The position numbers were made by a program, and so were the translations under genes. The notes under the pieces are model-generated. The model worked only from the letters and a program-made list of their open reading frames with translations. It did no database searches and was not told where the DNA came from. Positions 36,477-44,428 of a stretch of 64,000 nucleotides of DNA are shown piece by piece. Numbering within the stretch: the stretch's first letter is position 1; the number at the start of each line of letters is the position of its first letter. The stretch is from JAQVQN01 sp964557205 (GTDB lineage: Bacteria; Verrucomicrobiota; Kiritimatiellia; RFP12; UBA1067), in the NCBI GenBank assembly GCA_964557205.1, contig CAZKZI010000001.1, forward strand, positions 30,581 to 94,580, written 5' to 3'.

Positions 36477-37913
36477 TTAAGGCCGCGCCAACCTGTCCGC
36501 CACAAGCTTGCCGACCAGCTTCGGATCTGCCTTGCCCTTGCTCAGTTTCATCACCTGCCCCACCAGAAAACCTGCGGCAGCCTTTTTGCCGGCCAGATAG
36601 TCCTCGGCCGATTTGGGATTCGTAGCGAAAGCACGGTCGATCAAAGCCTTCAGAGCCGCGCTGTCGCTGACCTGCCCTAAGCCACGCTCTTCGACCAGAA
36701 CCGCTGGCATGCCGCCGCTCCGAAAAAGCTCCGGCAACAACTCTTTCGCGGTCGGACCGTTTATAACTCCGCCATCTACCAGACACACCAGCTCCGCCAG
36801 CGCGCCCGGCGTCAACGCGCATCCGTCCACAGACAAACCTGTATCGGACAACAACCGCATGACCTCTGTCATAAACCAGTTGGACACGGTCTTGCCCAAT
36901 CCGGGCTTGCACGCCCGCACTGCGGCTTCAAAAAAATCGGCGTTCTCTTTAGCGTCCGCCAACACTCCCGCGTCATACGCCGGAATGCCATATTCAGCCA
37001 TCATCCGCTCGCGCCGCGCGCCCGGCGCCTCGGGCAAACGCCCCCGCCATGACTCCACCAACTCTTCGCCAAGCTCCACCGGCACCAGATCAGGCTCCGG
37101 AAAATACCGGTAGTCGTGCGCGTTCTCCTTGCTGCGCATCGACTGCGTCTCGCCCAGCTCCGGATCCCAGCGCCTCGTCTCCTGCACCAGCGCCACGCCT
37201 CCCTTCACCGCGGCGAGCTGTCTCGCAGTCTCGTACTCCAGCGCCGCGTAAATCCCCTTGAAGGTGTTCATGTTCTTGATCTCCACCTTCGTGCCCAGCT
37301 GCTCCTGACCCTCCGGCCGCACGCTGATGTTAACATCCGACCGCATATTACCCTCTTCAAGATTGCAGTCGCTCACTCCCGCATACACGAGCGTCTGCTT
37401 CAACGAGTGCAGATAGGCCATGACCTCGTCCGGCGAAGCCATGTCCGGCTCCGATACGATCTCCATCAAGGGTGTCCCGCAACGGTTGAAATCCACTCCG
37501 CTGCAACCGGCGTAATGGTTTATCTTGGCCGCGTCCTCCTCGATATGGATATGATTGATGCTGACCGTCTTCGCCACCTCCCGCGTCTCGATCGTCACGC
37601 CGCCGCCCAGACAGAGAGGATGCGTGTTCTGTGAAATCTGATAGTCTTTGGACATGTCCGGATAAAAGTAGTTCTTGCGGTCGAACGTGCTGTGACGGTT
37701 GATGCGGCATCCCAGCATAAGACCGGACATGACCGTGAGACGTATCGCCTCGCGGTTTATCACCGGTAGCGCCCCCGGATACCCCAGACACACCGGACAG
37801 ACGTTGGTGTTCGGCTTCTCTCCAAACATCAGGCTGCAACCGCAGAACATCTTGGTGCGGGTCTTGAGCTGGACGTGCGTCTCCAGCCCTATGGTGACCA
37901 GGTACCTGCTCAT
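36477..37913 (-). CDS. gatB: Asp/Glu-tRNA amidotransferase subunit B
   Basis: The 478-residue subunit shows YLVTIGLETHVQLKTRTKMFCGC, NTNVCPVCLGYPGALPVINREA, DRKNYFYPDMSKDYQISQ, EEGNMRSDVNISVRP, and the YqeY-like tail. It phosphorylates and presents misacylated Glu-tRNAGln/Asp-tRNAAsn for amidation. ATG 37913 starts at the family N-terminus with GGGAGG upstream; the longer frame is not conserved. Its ATG overlaps the gatA stop (ATGA). Confidence 0.95.
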   Translation of the reverse strand: MSRYLVTIGLETHVQLKTRTKMFCGCSLMFGEKPNTNVCPVCLGYPGALPVINREAIRLTVMSGLMLGCRINRHSTFDRKNYFYPDMSKDYQISQNTHPLCLGGGVTIETREVAKTVSINHIHIEEDAAKINHYAGCSGVDFNRCGTPLMEIVSEPDMASPDEVMAYLHSLKQTLVYAGVSDCNLEEGNMRSDVNISVRPEGQEQLGTKVEIKNMNTFKGIYAALEYETARQLAAVKGGVALVQETRRWDPELGETQSMRSKENAHDYRYFPEPDLVPVELGEELVESWRGRLPEAPGARRERMMAEYGIPAYDAGVLADAKENADFFEAAVRACKPGLGKTVSNWFMTEVMRLLSDTGLSVDGCALTPGALAELVCLVDGGVINGPTAKELLPELFRSGGMPAVLVEERGLGQVSDSAALKALIDRAFATNPKSAEDYLAGKKAAAGFLVGQVMKLSKGKADPKLVGKLVADRLARP

Positions 37914-39346
37914 GCCCGCACCTCCCGCTCCACCGCCTGCCCGGCCCTCAACATCGCGCACTCGCCGAACGTCGGCCCGAGTATCTGGAGACCCACCGGC
38001 AACCCTGCCGCCGTACTCCCGCACGGCACCGCAAGCCCGCAGACGCCGGCCAGATTGGCGGGCACCGTGAAAATGTCGCCCAGATACATCTTGAGCGGAT
38101 CGTCGCACGCCTCGCCAATGCGGTAGGCCGCCGTCGGCGCCACCGGCGTCATGATCACGTCGCAATGTTTGAATGCCTCGTCAAAATCCCGTCGTACCAA
38201 GGTCCTGACCTTCTGCGCACGACCGTAATAGGCATCATAATATCCGCTGCTCAAAACGTACGTCCCGAGAATTATGCGCCGCTTGACCTCCATGCCGAAC
38301 CCCTCCGCCCGGCTTCTGGCGTACAGGTCAAACACCGAATCGGGATTCTTGGCGCGGTGCCCGTAGCGCACACCGTCAAAACGCGCCAAGTTGGCCGAAG
38401 CCTCGGCCATGGCCACGATGCAGTACACTGCGACCGCGTATTCCGTATGCGGCAGGCTCACCTCGATTATCTCCGCTCCGGCCGCCGCGCACACATCCAC
38501 GGTCCCGCGTATACAGGCCATAACCTCAGGATCGCTACCTCCGATGTAATACTCTTCCGGCAACCCGATCTTCATGCCCTTGATACCTCCGCCCAGTGCC
38601 GCCCTGTAGTCCGGCACCGGCGCGTCCAGCGTCGTTCCGTCACGCGGGTCTACCCCTGCCAAAACCTGCAGCAGCATTGCCGCGTCCTCGACCGTGCGGG
38701 TTATGGGCCCCACCTGATCCAGCGAAGAAGCGAACGCCGTGACACCATAGCGCGAAACGCGCCCGTACGATGGCTTCAACCCCACGCAGCCACAGAACGA
38801 GGCCGGCTGGCGGATCGATCCGCCCGTGTCCGTGCCCAGAGCCGCGATTGCCTCGCCGCCAGCCACCGCCGCCGCAGAGCCTCCGCTCGAACCGCCTGGA
38901 ACCCGGCGCAGATCATGCGGATTGCAAGTGACCTTGAAGGCCGACCTCTCGGTCGAAGAACCCATCGCGAACTCGTCCATGTTGGTCCGGCCCGCGAAAA
39001 CCGCACCGGCCTGCCGCAGCCGCGCCGATACCGTCGCGTCATACGGCGAGACATAACCCGTCAATATTTTGGATGCGCACGTGCAAGGCTGCCCCTCGAC
39101 ATTTATCAGATCCTTGATTGCCACTGGAATACCAGACAGTTCGCCGACAACTCCGACAGAACGCGCCGCATCCGATGCCGCCGCCTGCCGCAAAGCGTAA
39201 TCGGCGTCAACACTCAGGTAGGCTTTCAACTTGCCGTCCTTGGCGTTGATCGCCTCCAGCACAGCATGCGTCAACTCAACGGACGAGAACTCTTTATGCT
39301 TGAGCCCTTCCGCCGCCGCGCATAGTGTCAATCCCGAAATATCCAT
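37910..39346 (-). CDS. gatA: Asp/Glu-tRNA amidotransferase subunit A
   Basis: The 478-residue amidase has the Ser-cisSer-Lys triad context: catalytic lysine in GIPVAIKDLINVEG, cis-Ser/Ser in the glycine/serine-rich GGSSGGSAAAVAGGEAIAALGTDTGGSIRQPA segment. It releases ammonia from glutamine for GatB. ATG 39346 is preferred; the frame continues to 39382 into a palindromic repeat that happens to encode extra residues. Confidence 0.95.
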   Translation of the reverse strand: MDISGLTLCAAAEGLKHKEFSSVELTHAVLEAINAKDGKLKAYLSVDADYALRQAAASDAARSVGVVGELSGIPVAIKDLINVEGQPCTCASKILTGYVSPYDATVSARLRQAGAVFAGRTNMDEFAMGSSTERSAFKVTCNPHDLRRVPGGSSGGSAAAVAGGEAIAALGTDTGGSIRQPASFCGCVGLKPSYGRVSRYGVTAFASSLDQVGPITRTVEDAAMLLQVLAGVDPRDGTTLDAPVPDYRAALGGGIKGMKIGLPEEYYIGGSDPEVMACIRGTVDVCAAAGAEIIEVSLPHTEYAVAVYCIVAMAEASANLARFDGVRYGHRAKNPDSVFDLYARSRAEGFGMEVKRRIILGTYVLSSGYYDAYYGRAQKVRTLVRRDFDEAFKHCDVIMTPVAPTAAYRIGEACDDPLKMYLGDIFTVPANLAGVCGLAVPCGSTAAGLPVGLQILGPTFGECAMLRAGQAVEREVRA

Positions 39347-39368
39347 CTTGCCGACTCCACACCCAGAA

Positions 39369-39441
39369 GCTTGATGCATCAAGCCCCTACTCTTTCACTC
39401 TTCTCTCTTCACTGTAGGGGCTTGATGCATCAAGCCCCTGC
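39369..39441. repeat. Pair of palindromic GTAGGGGCTTGATGCATCAAGCCCC repeats
   Basis: The gatA-gatC gap contains two copies of a palindrome centred on GCTTGATGCATCAAGC. The right copy is a perfect 24-base palindrome flanked by GTAGGGG. A CT-rich spacer (TCTTTCACTCTTCTCTCTTCACT) separates them. The same CT-rich motif occurs near 45830-45866. No gene is present. Confidence 0.8.
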
Positions 39442-39443
39442 CG

Positions 39444-39734
39444 TCAGGCGTCCTCGACGATCTTGGGCAACCTGAACTCATCGCCGCTGAGGTCAGGCGC
39501 GTTAGCAAGAAACCGCTCGCGCGCAACGGAAGGCACAACCTCATCCTCACGGAAAACATTGGTCAGAGGCAGCCCGTGCAATGTGGCCTCAATGCCGGAA
39601 ACGTCAACGCCGCCGATCTTATCGACATATTCGACAATGGTTTCCAACTGCCCCTGGAACAGCAGCTTTTCGTCTTGCGTCAAATCCAGACGCGCAAGTT
39701 CCGCCACGTATGAAACATCGATCTTTTGTCTCAC
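39444..39734 (-). CDS. gatC: Asp/Glu-tRNA amidotransferase subunit C
   Basis: The 96-residue linker subunit has the GatC pattern IDVSYVAELARLDLTQDEKLLFQGQLETIVEYVDKI and a C-terminal RERFLANAPDLSGDEFRLPKIVE. GTG 39734 with GGGAG 8 bases upstream gives the normal length; the open frame extends 24 residues more without similarity. It opens the gatCAB set. Confidence 0.92.
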   Translation of the reverse strand: MRQKIDVSYVAELARLDLTQDEKLLFQGQLETIVEYVDKIGGVDVSGIEATLHGLPLTNVFREDEVVPSVARERFLANAPDLSGDEFRLPKIVEDA

Positions 39735-39849
39735 CCTGAAAACTCCCGGCCGAACCGACTCCAGCCCTTTTAAACAAATGGTTAAAGTGTACTCCTCTGA
39801 CACCAATGACTCAATTCAAATCTAGCCTGCGCCAGGACAAAAATGCCCG

Positions 39850-39887
39850 ACATAAAACAGAACGGGCACGGCTGACGCCGCGCCCGC
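39850..39887 (-). terminator. Rho-independent terminator after discoidin-like gene
   Basis: Read on the minus strand, a 9-bp GC-rich stem (GGGCGCGGC / GCCGTGCCC, one G-T pair) with a GTCA loop is followed by GTTCTGTTTTA. It lies 30 bases after the discoidin-like gene and before gatC, so it probably ends the electron-transfer transcript. Confidence 0.65.
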
Positions 39888-39914
39888 CCACAAGATTTTT
39901 TCAAAGACCTCGGC

Positions 39915-40583
39915 TTATTCGCGCCCGTAGATCTCCACTTCCGTGTAGTGGTTCATCTCGTTCGAGGTGTTGCCGCGGCTTGAGAAGCGCACATAGCGCC
40001 CCTTTACGCCGGAAATTGCGAACGGACGACCGTAGTGCTCTTCGATATACTCCTTGTCCTTGCCCTCTCCCAGCTTAGACGAGTTGTCGTGGTCGTTGTT
40101 GAAGACTGTCACAACCCCGTCAATGAAGTCAGGGTCATTCGATATCTGGCAGATCACATCGCGGTAGACACGCGCCTCGCCGTGATAATGCCAGACGCAC
40201 GCCGCGTGAATCTCTTTCTCCGCGCCAAGATCGACCTGCACCCACTGGGTGTTGGGTCCGAGTTCTACATACGTGGCGGCATCGTGCTCTTTGTCACCGT
40301 CCGTGATGTACTCAAGCTCGCCGATGATCGGCTCTGGGTCGCTCGATGTCACCTTGCAATCACGCGACAGAACCTTGTCCGCTCCAGCCGGCACATCTAC
40401 CGGCGGACGCGGTTTGCCACCCCTGGGCGGCTCAAGATTCGGGGAGCGTATGTCCTTTGGCGTTCCCGTGAACTGCGGCTTAGGCAGTTCGATCTTCAAC
40501 TGCACTTTGCCCGCCTCCTGCGCCCCGGCCACAACGGCCAGTCCGGCCAGCACGGCCAACATCGTCATTCCTGTTTGTTTCAT
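39915..40583 (-). CDS. Secreted F5/8 type C (discoidin)-like protein
   Basis: The 222-residue protein has a signal peptide (MTMLAVLAGLAVVAGAQ), a Pro/Lys-rich linker, and a C-terminal galactose-binding-like (discoidin) domain from about residue 85. Diagnostic strands are ITDGDKEHDAATYVELGPNTQWVQVDLG, IHAACVWHYHGEARVYRDVICQIS, and GVKGRYVRFSSRGNTSNEMNHYTEVEIYG. It likely binds sugars or another ligand outside the cytoplasm; no catalytic motif is seen. AAAGGAGAG precedes the start. It is the last gene of the electron-transfer run. Confidence 0.75.
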   Translation of the reverse strand: MKQTGMTMLAVLAGLAVVAGAQEAGKVQLKIELPKPQFTGTPKDIRSPNLEPPRGGKPRPPVDVPAGADKVLSRDCKVTSSDPEPIIGELEYITDGDKEHDAATYVELGPNTQWVQVDLGAEKEIHAACVWHYHGEARVYRDVICQISNDPDFIDGVVTVFNNDHDNSSKLGEGKDKEYIEEHYGRPFAISGVKGRYVRFSSRGNTSNEMNHYTEVEIYGRE

Positions 40584-40615
40584 GTTTCTCTCCTTTGTTG
40601 CTTGGTTCGTTTTTT

Positions 40616-40658
40616 TCAGACCTGTCCAACCTATCAGACCTGTCCGACACGTCAGACC
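40616..40658. repeat. Iterated TCAGACCTGTC-type repeats
   Basis: The gap between ApbE and the discoidin-like gene carries TCAGACCTGTCC, ATCAGACCTGTCCGAC and GTCAGACC units. The same unit recurs at 44379-44416. Confidence 0.6.
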
Positions 40659-40672
40659 CTAAACACCTCATG

Positions 40673-41629
40673 TCAATAAACGGCCGGAAACACTCCGAAA
40701 GTGCGCACCGGACTACGCAGCCGATCCAGCCATTCCGCCTGCCCGCGCGCCACCATCACGCCGCTTCCCTCCAATTCCGAACAAGCCCGCTCTATCTCAC
40801 CCGGCGTCATAGCCAGGCTCGACGTCGAAAGCGCGTCCGCAACTGCCGCCGTCGGCGCGTATGCCCATGCGGCGCTGTGTCGCACTGCCGCATAACCTCT
40901 GCGCACGTCCACCACATGCGCGCCTTTGACCTCATACCCGGAACCGCTCAAGGCTCCGCCGGCCAACCTCACCGTTTCAAGTCCGGCACGCTTACGCCAG
41001 TCGCCGCCAACATCAACCGGCCAACCTTCAATTCCGTCCTCCATCGATCCTCGCGCAACAACCGTGCTGGTCCCTCCGTGGATCAGGAAATCTTTAAAAT
41101 CCCAGTCACTTTCAAGCATTTCACATGCCATGTCCAAAGCGTAGCCCTTGGCTACCGCGCCGAAATCCATTTCCAGCGGCGCTGCCCGCCCAAGCCGATC
41201 CGGCTTGACCGACACCAACAGATTCTGCGTGTCGATGACCAGCCTGTTCATGCCGCACGCCGCCAACGCGCTCTCGCGCTCCTGCCCGGTCAGCGCCTGC
41301 CAGCGGTGCTTGACCTCGCGCAACGCATCCATCACCGTCCCGACCGTCACATCAAAGCAGCCGCCGGTTGCAGCACAAACCCGAGTCGAAATCAGCAGCA
41401 GCTCCAGCATCTCCGGCGCCACCCGGAAGGTTTCCCCGGGTTTCAGCCGACTGATCAGCGCCACCTCGCTGGCGTCAAGAAACCGACTGCACAACTGTTC
41501 AAGCTTGTCCACCTTCTGAAACACGGCGTGCGCCGCGCTGCCCGCCAACTGCCGGTCGGCGGCAACCACCAGCAATTCAAACACCGTCGACATCGCCTTG
41601 TGCTCAAACCGGCGGACGCGATCTGTCAT
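40673..41629 (-). CDS. apbE: FAD:protein FMN transferase (ApbE family)
   Basis: The 318-residue protein resembles ApbE, which attaches FMN from FAD to a Thr/Ser of target flavoproteins and needs Mg2+. Seen are KAMSTVFELLVVA at the N-terminus, the hallmark MDFGAVAKGYALDMACEML, GGTSTVVARG, and the metal-site stretch VADALSTSSLAM. No signal peptide or lipobox is visible, unlike many exported ApbE proteins. ATG 41629 gives a 10-base gap; ATG 41656 would overlap the cytochrome gene. No FMN-binding target domain with the usual SGAT-like motif was found nearby. Confidence 0.85.
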   Translation of the reverse strand: MTDRVRRFEHKAMSTVFELLVVAADRQLAGSAAHAVFQKVDKLEQLCSRFLDASEVALISRLKPGETFRVAPEMLELLLISTRVCAATGGCFDVTVGTVMDALREVKHRWQALTGQERESALAACGMNRLVIDTQNLLVSVKPDRLGRAAPLEMDFGAVAKGYALDMACEMLESDWDFKDFLIHGGTSTVVARGSMEDGIEGWPVDVGGDWRKRAGLETVRLAGGALSGSGYEVKGAHVVDVRRGYAAVRHSAAWAYAPTAAVADALSTSSLAMTPGEIERACSELEGSGVMVARGQAEWLDRLRSPVRTFGVFPAVY

Positions 41630-41639
41630 AGAACAACTC

Positions 41640-44366
41640 TTATTCCTTGCGGCCACCGGTCAGCAACATCCAGACCGACACGGCAAGGAACGCCATGGAG
41701 GAACAACGGTGCAACCAAAGCATCGCCACCTGCCACTCCGTGCCAAACCATGTCATCATCGGCGCGACCGCCGAGACAATCACCAAAGCTCCAAGGATCA
41801 TGGTGACCATCCACCAGCCGTTGCGCCGCATGTTCGACAGCCTGCGCCCGCCGCGGAACCAGATCAAGGCCACCAGACAGGCAGCGAAAAGACCGCCCGC
41901 CACCATGTGGAAGACCAGCACATATCCGGTCATCAGATGGAACAGCCAGCCGGCCAGCCCCGAAAGACCCAGATAACCCCCGGCCAGACCCAGCCCGATC
42001 GCCGCCAGCTTGTCCAGAGTCATCATAAGCTTTTCGGACGAACGGCCGTACGGTATCCCGCCCTTCGACAAAACCGCAGGCAAAGCCACCGACACAAACG
42101 CCACCGAAACCAAGGCGAGCAGCGCGCATACCGCCCACAGGAATATCTTGAAGAACGGGCGCATCAGGAAGGTGGTGCCGAACACCTTGTTGTAGCTGCC
42201 GCTCAATTCCATAAACGCATGCTGTGCCTTGACCAGCGTATGGGATGTCAATAGCGGTCCAGTGGAAGCTACCTGCGTAAAGAAAAACGCGGAGTCAATC
42301 GTGTGGCAATCGTCGCACTTGCTCGGTGCCGCGCCGCGCGCCATGCGCGCGGGCCGCACATCATGCCCAACCGCCCACGACACCGCCGCCGCCGCCGGCT
42401 CTTCGTGCGCGACCAATTTCGCATCCTGACCGAGTTCCCATACCTGACCGTGCGCCACGTAAACCGCGCGCTTTGTTCCAGCCTCACTCAGCCGCTTCAA
42501 GCCCGCCGCCACCATCTCTTCGGTCAGGGTGCAATCGCTGTCGCCCAGTTCTTTGACGTTGCGCACAACATACTCTGACAACAACGGCGAGAAAGTGCCG
42601 TTCTTATACCAGCCCGCCTGCGGTTTGGCGCACTCGACCGGCGAGTTGGTGCTTGTCATGGTGTCGCCGCTGCCGCCGCGGTAGAACAGCTTGCCGCCAT
42701 ACACCACCGCACCGTATCCATTGGTCACCGCCATCGGCGACGCATCCAATGTCTGCAAAAGGTCTGACAGCTTCCTCTCTGCCTCATTGCGTGCGACAAG
42801 CTGGTCGTCTTCCATCTTCTCAGTGTCCGCGCCCGGCTCATACGCCGGAATCACGGCGAACAGATTGGTGTCGGTCTTGTAGAACCATCCGTCGGCAGAC
42901 ACTTTCCCGACGACCGGCTCCGCGACATTGTCCACGTTGCTCTGAAACAGCTTGCCGCCTACCGCCAGCACTGGCTTGCCTGGAATGTTGGCGTTGCTCG
43001 CGAGACCCGCCAGCATCCCCCCGACCTGTTCGCGCACATCCAACAGACCCGAGCAAGCCTGATGCACCGCCTCCGGCAACAGCGGGGTGACCTTGGCCGC
43101 GTCATCCGAATCCCGCGCGCCCCAGAAAGCCGGCCAAACCATGCGCCGCGGCTCGATCTTGCCTTGGCTGTTGCGCACGAAAACCGGTTCGAGTATGAAC
43201 GGCTGAGGCGTCACCCAGCGCGCCCGCCCGTACACACCCATGCGGTTGGCCCGCGAGGTGCGCACCTGCGCCAGTTTGCCCTCTTCCGTCACGCCGGAAT
43301 GGCAAGCCGTGCAGCTCAAATTCTCGAAGTGGCTGACCGGTATGCCCACATGGCGCGGCAGCGGAGAGCCATGCCGACCGGCCTTGACCTTGTCCGTGCC
43401 CGAATGACACCCCGCGCAACTGGCCGTCGCGCGTGTCTTGTCCATACACCCAGTCGTGTCGCCCTCATAGCCCCGCGCGACCGCGTGATCCAACCCGGCC
43501 GCATGGCAGTCCGTGCAGGACATGCCAGCCCGCAGATGCACGTCGCCATCGATATCCTTATTCGCCATACCGGCCTGCGAGGTCGAATGACAGTTGAGGC
43601 AGTTCTCGGATTTCGGCTTGCCGACCTCCAACACCACACGATTCTTGGCGTCGAACTGACGCTGGTCGTATATCACATGCGGCGGCACGGCATAAATCGC
43701 ATCGTCGCGGTTGATGCCCTTCAACAACCCCCAGTAGTCGGCCACGCGAAAGCCCATGCCGCGAATCTCGCCGAGCCCCAGCGCACCGGTCGCTGCCCAG
43801 CGGTAGTTCTGCCGCAGGATCAGCCGCACCCACTCGCTGTGGTCATAAGCCTTGCTGTGGCTGTGGCAGGCAAAACAATTGATCTCGACCGGTCCAGAAA
43901 CCTCCCAGCGTGCCTGCGAGCCGCCCTCTGCAAACAGGTCTTCGGGCTCGGCTATGTCGCCGCCGGGCAGATGTCGCCCGAACGCATACACCCACTCCCA
44001 GTCGGTCATTCCCAACTCGCCCGGCTTGTGCGTCCCTGACCAGTCGCGCAGGCTCATCGGTATCTGCGATCCGCTCACCGGATCAACCAGAAACCACGGC
44101 TGTGCCGGACGCCCCGGCTCCTGCGCCGAAGACATGTTGGAATGCCAACCTGACGCGATCGTATCGTAGTCGTGGCACTGACCGCAGGTCGTGCGTGTGC
44201 TCATAGGCAAGGCGTTCGGTGCGCCGGGCACTATCGGGTCGCCAAATTCGTCATTCAGCGCCAGACGGTGTACCGGCACATTGCGTCCGCCGTTCCAGTG
44301 CGACTCTACCTTGGCCAGCGCCGCGACCGCCGCAAGCGCCAACATCATTGTCAAAAGTCTTTTCAT
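41640..44366 (-). CDS. Membrane-anchored heptaheme c-type cytochrome
   Basis: The 908-residue protein has a signal peptide (residues 1-19) and seven CxxCH heme c sites: CGQCH 61, CFACH 164, CLNCH 256, CTDCH 284, CAGCH 317, CTACH 352 and CDDCH 684. The first six are within 300 residues; the last is isolated by a 330-residue domain. The C-terminus has about five membrane helices (741-902) with histidines at 810, 820 and 886 that could bind heme b. It probably moves electrons between the quinone pool and a periplasmic or outer partner. It resembles octaheme tetrathionate-reductase-like proteins only loosely. ATG 44366 has GGGA upstream. Confidence 0.85.
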   Translation of the reverse strand: MKRLLTMMLALAAVAALAKVESHWNGGRNVPVHRLALNDEFGDPIVPGAPNALPMSTRTTCGQCHDYDTIASGWHSNMSSAQEPGRPAQPWFLVDPVSGSQIPMSLRDWSGTHKPGELGMTDWEWVYAFGRHLPGGDIAEPEDLFAEGGSQARWEVSGPVEINCFACHSHSKAYDHSEWVRLILRQNYRWAATGALGLGEIRGMGFRVADYWGLLKGINRDDAIYAVPPHVIYDQRQFDAKNRVVLEVGKPKSENCLNCHSTSQAGMANKDIDGDVHLRAGMSCTDCHAAGLDHAVARGYEGDTTGCMDKTRATASCAGCHSGTDKVKAGRHGSPLPRHVGIPVSHFENLSCTACHSGVTEEGKLAQVRTSRANRMGVYGRARWVTPQPFILEPVFVRNSQGKIEPRRMVWPAFWGARDSDDAAKVTPLLPEAVHQACSGLLDVREQVGGMLAGLASNANIPGKPVLAVGGKLFQSNVDNVAEPVVGKVSADGWFYKTDTNLFAVIPAYEPGADTEKMEDDQLVARNEAERKLSDLLQTLDASPMAVTNGYGAVVYGGKLFYRGGSGDTMTSTNSPVECAKPQAGWYKNGTFSPLLSEYVVRNVKELGDSDCTLTEEMVAAGLKRLSEAGTKRAVYVAHGQVWELGQDAKLVAHEEPAAAAVSWAVGHDVRPARMARGAAPSKCDDCHTIDSAFFFTQVASTGPLLTSHTLVKAQHAFMELSGSYNKVFGTTFLMRPFFKIFLWAVCALLALVSVAFVSVALPAVLSKGGIPYGRSSEKLMMTLDKLAAIGLGLAGGYLGLSGLAGWLFHLMTGYVLVFHMVAGGLFAACLVALIWFRGGRRLSNMRRNGWWMVTMILGALVIVSAVAPMMTWFGTEWQVAMLWLHRCSSMAFLAVSVWMLLTGGRKE

Positions 44367-44378
44367 CGTTAGTTCCCT

Positions 44379-44416
44379 GTCTGTCAGACCTGTCAGACGC
44401 GTCCGACCTGTCAGAC
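44379..44416. repeat. Iterated CTGTCAGACCTGTCAGACGCG repeats
   Basis: The 62-base gap upstream of the cytochrome consists largely of TCAGACCTGTC units separated by GCGTCC. It matches the units at 40616-40658 and lies just upstream of the ribosome site. Confidence 0.65.
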
Positions 44417-44428
44417 TTTTGCGCACTC

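Noticed and set aside
38165..39325. Plus-strand open frame (386 codons) opposite gatA
   Set aside because: Low-complexity Arg-rich product; gatA on the other strand has all catalytic motifs.
40595..41806. Plus-strand open frame (403 codons) over apbE
   Set aside because: Product lacks domains and crosses repeat DNA; ApbE motifs are clear on the minus strand.
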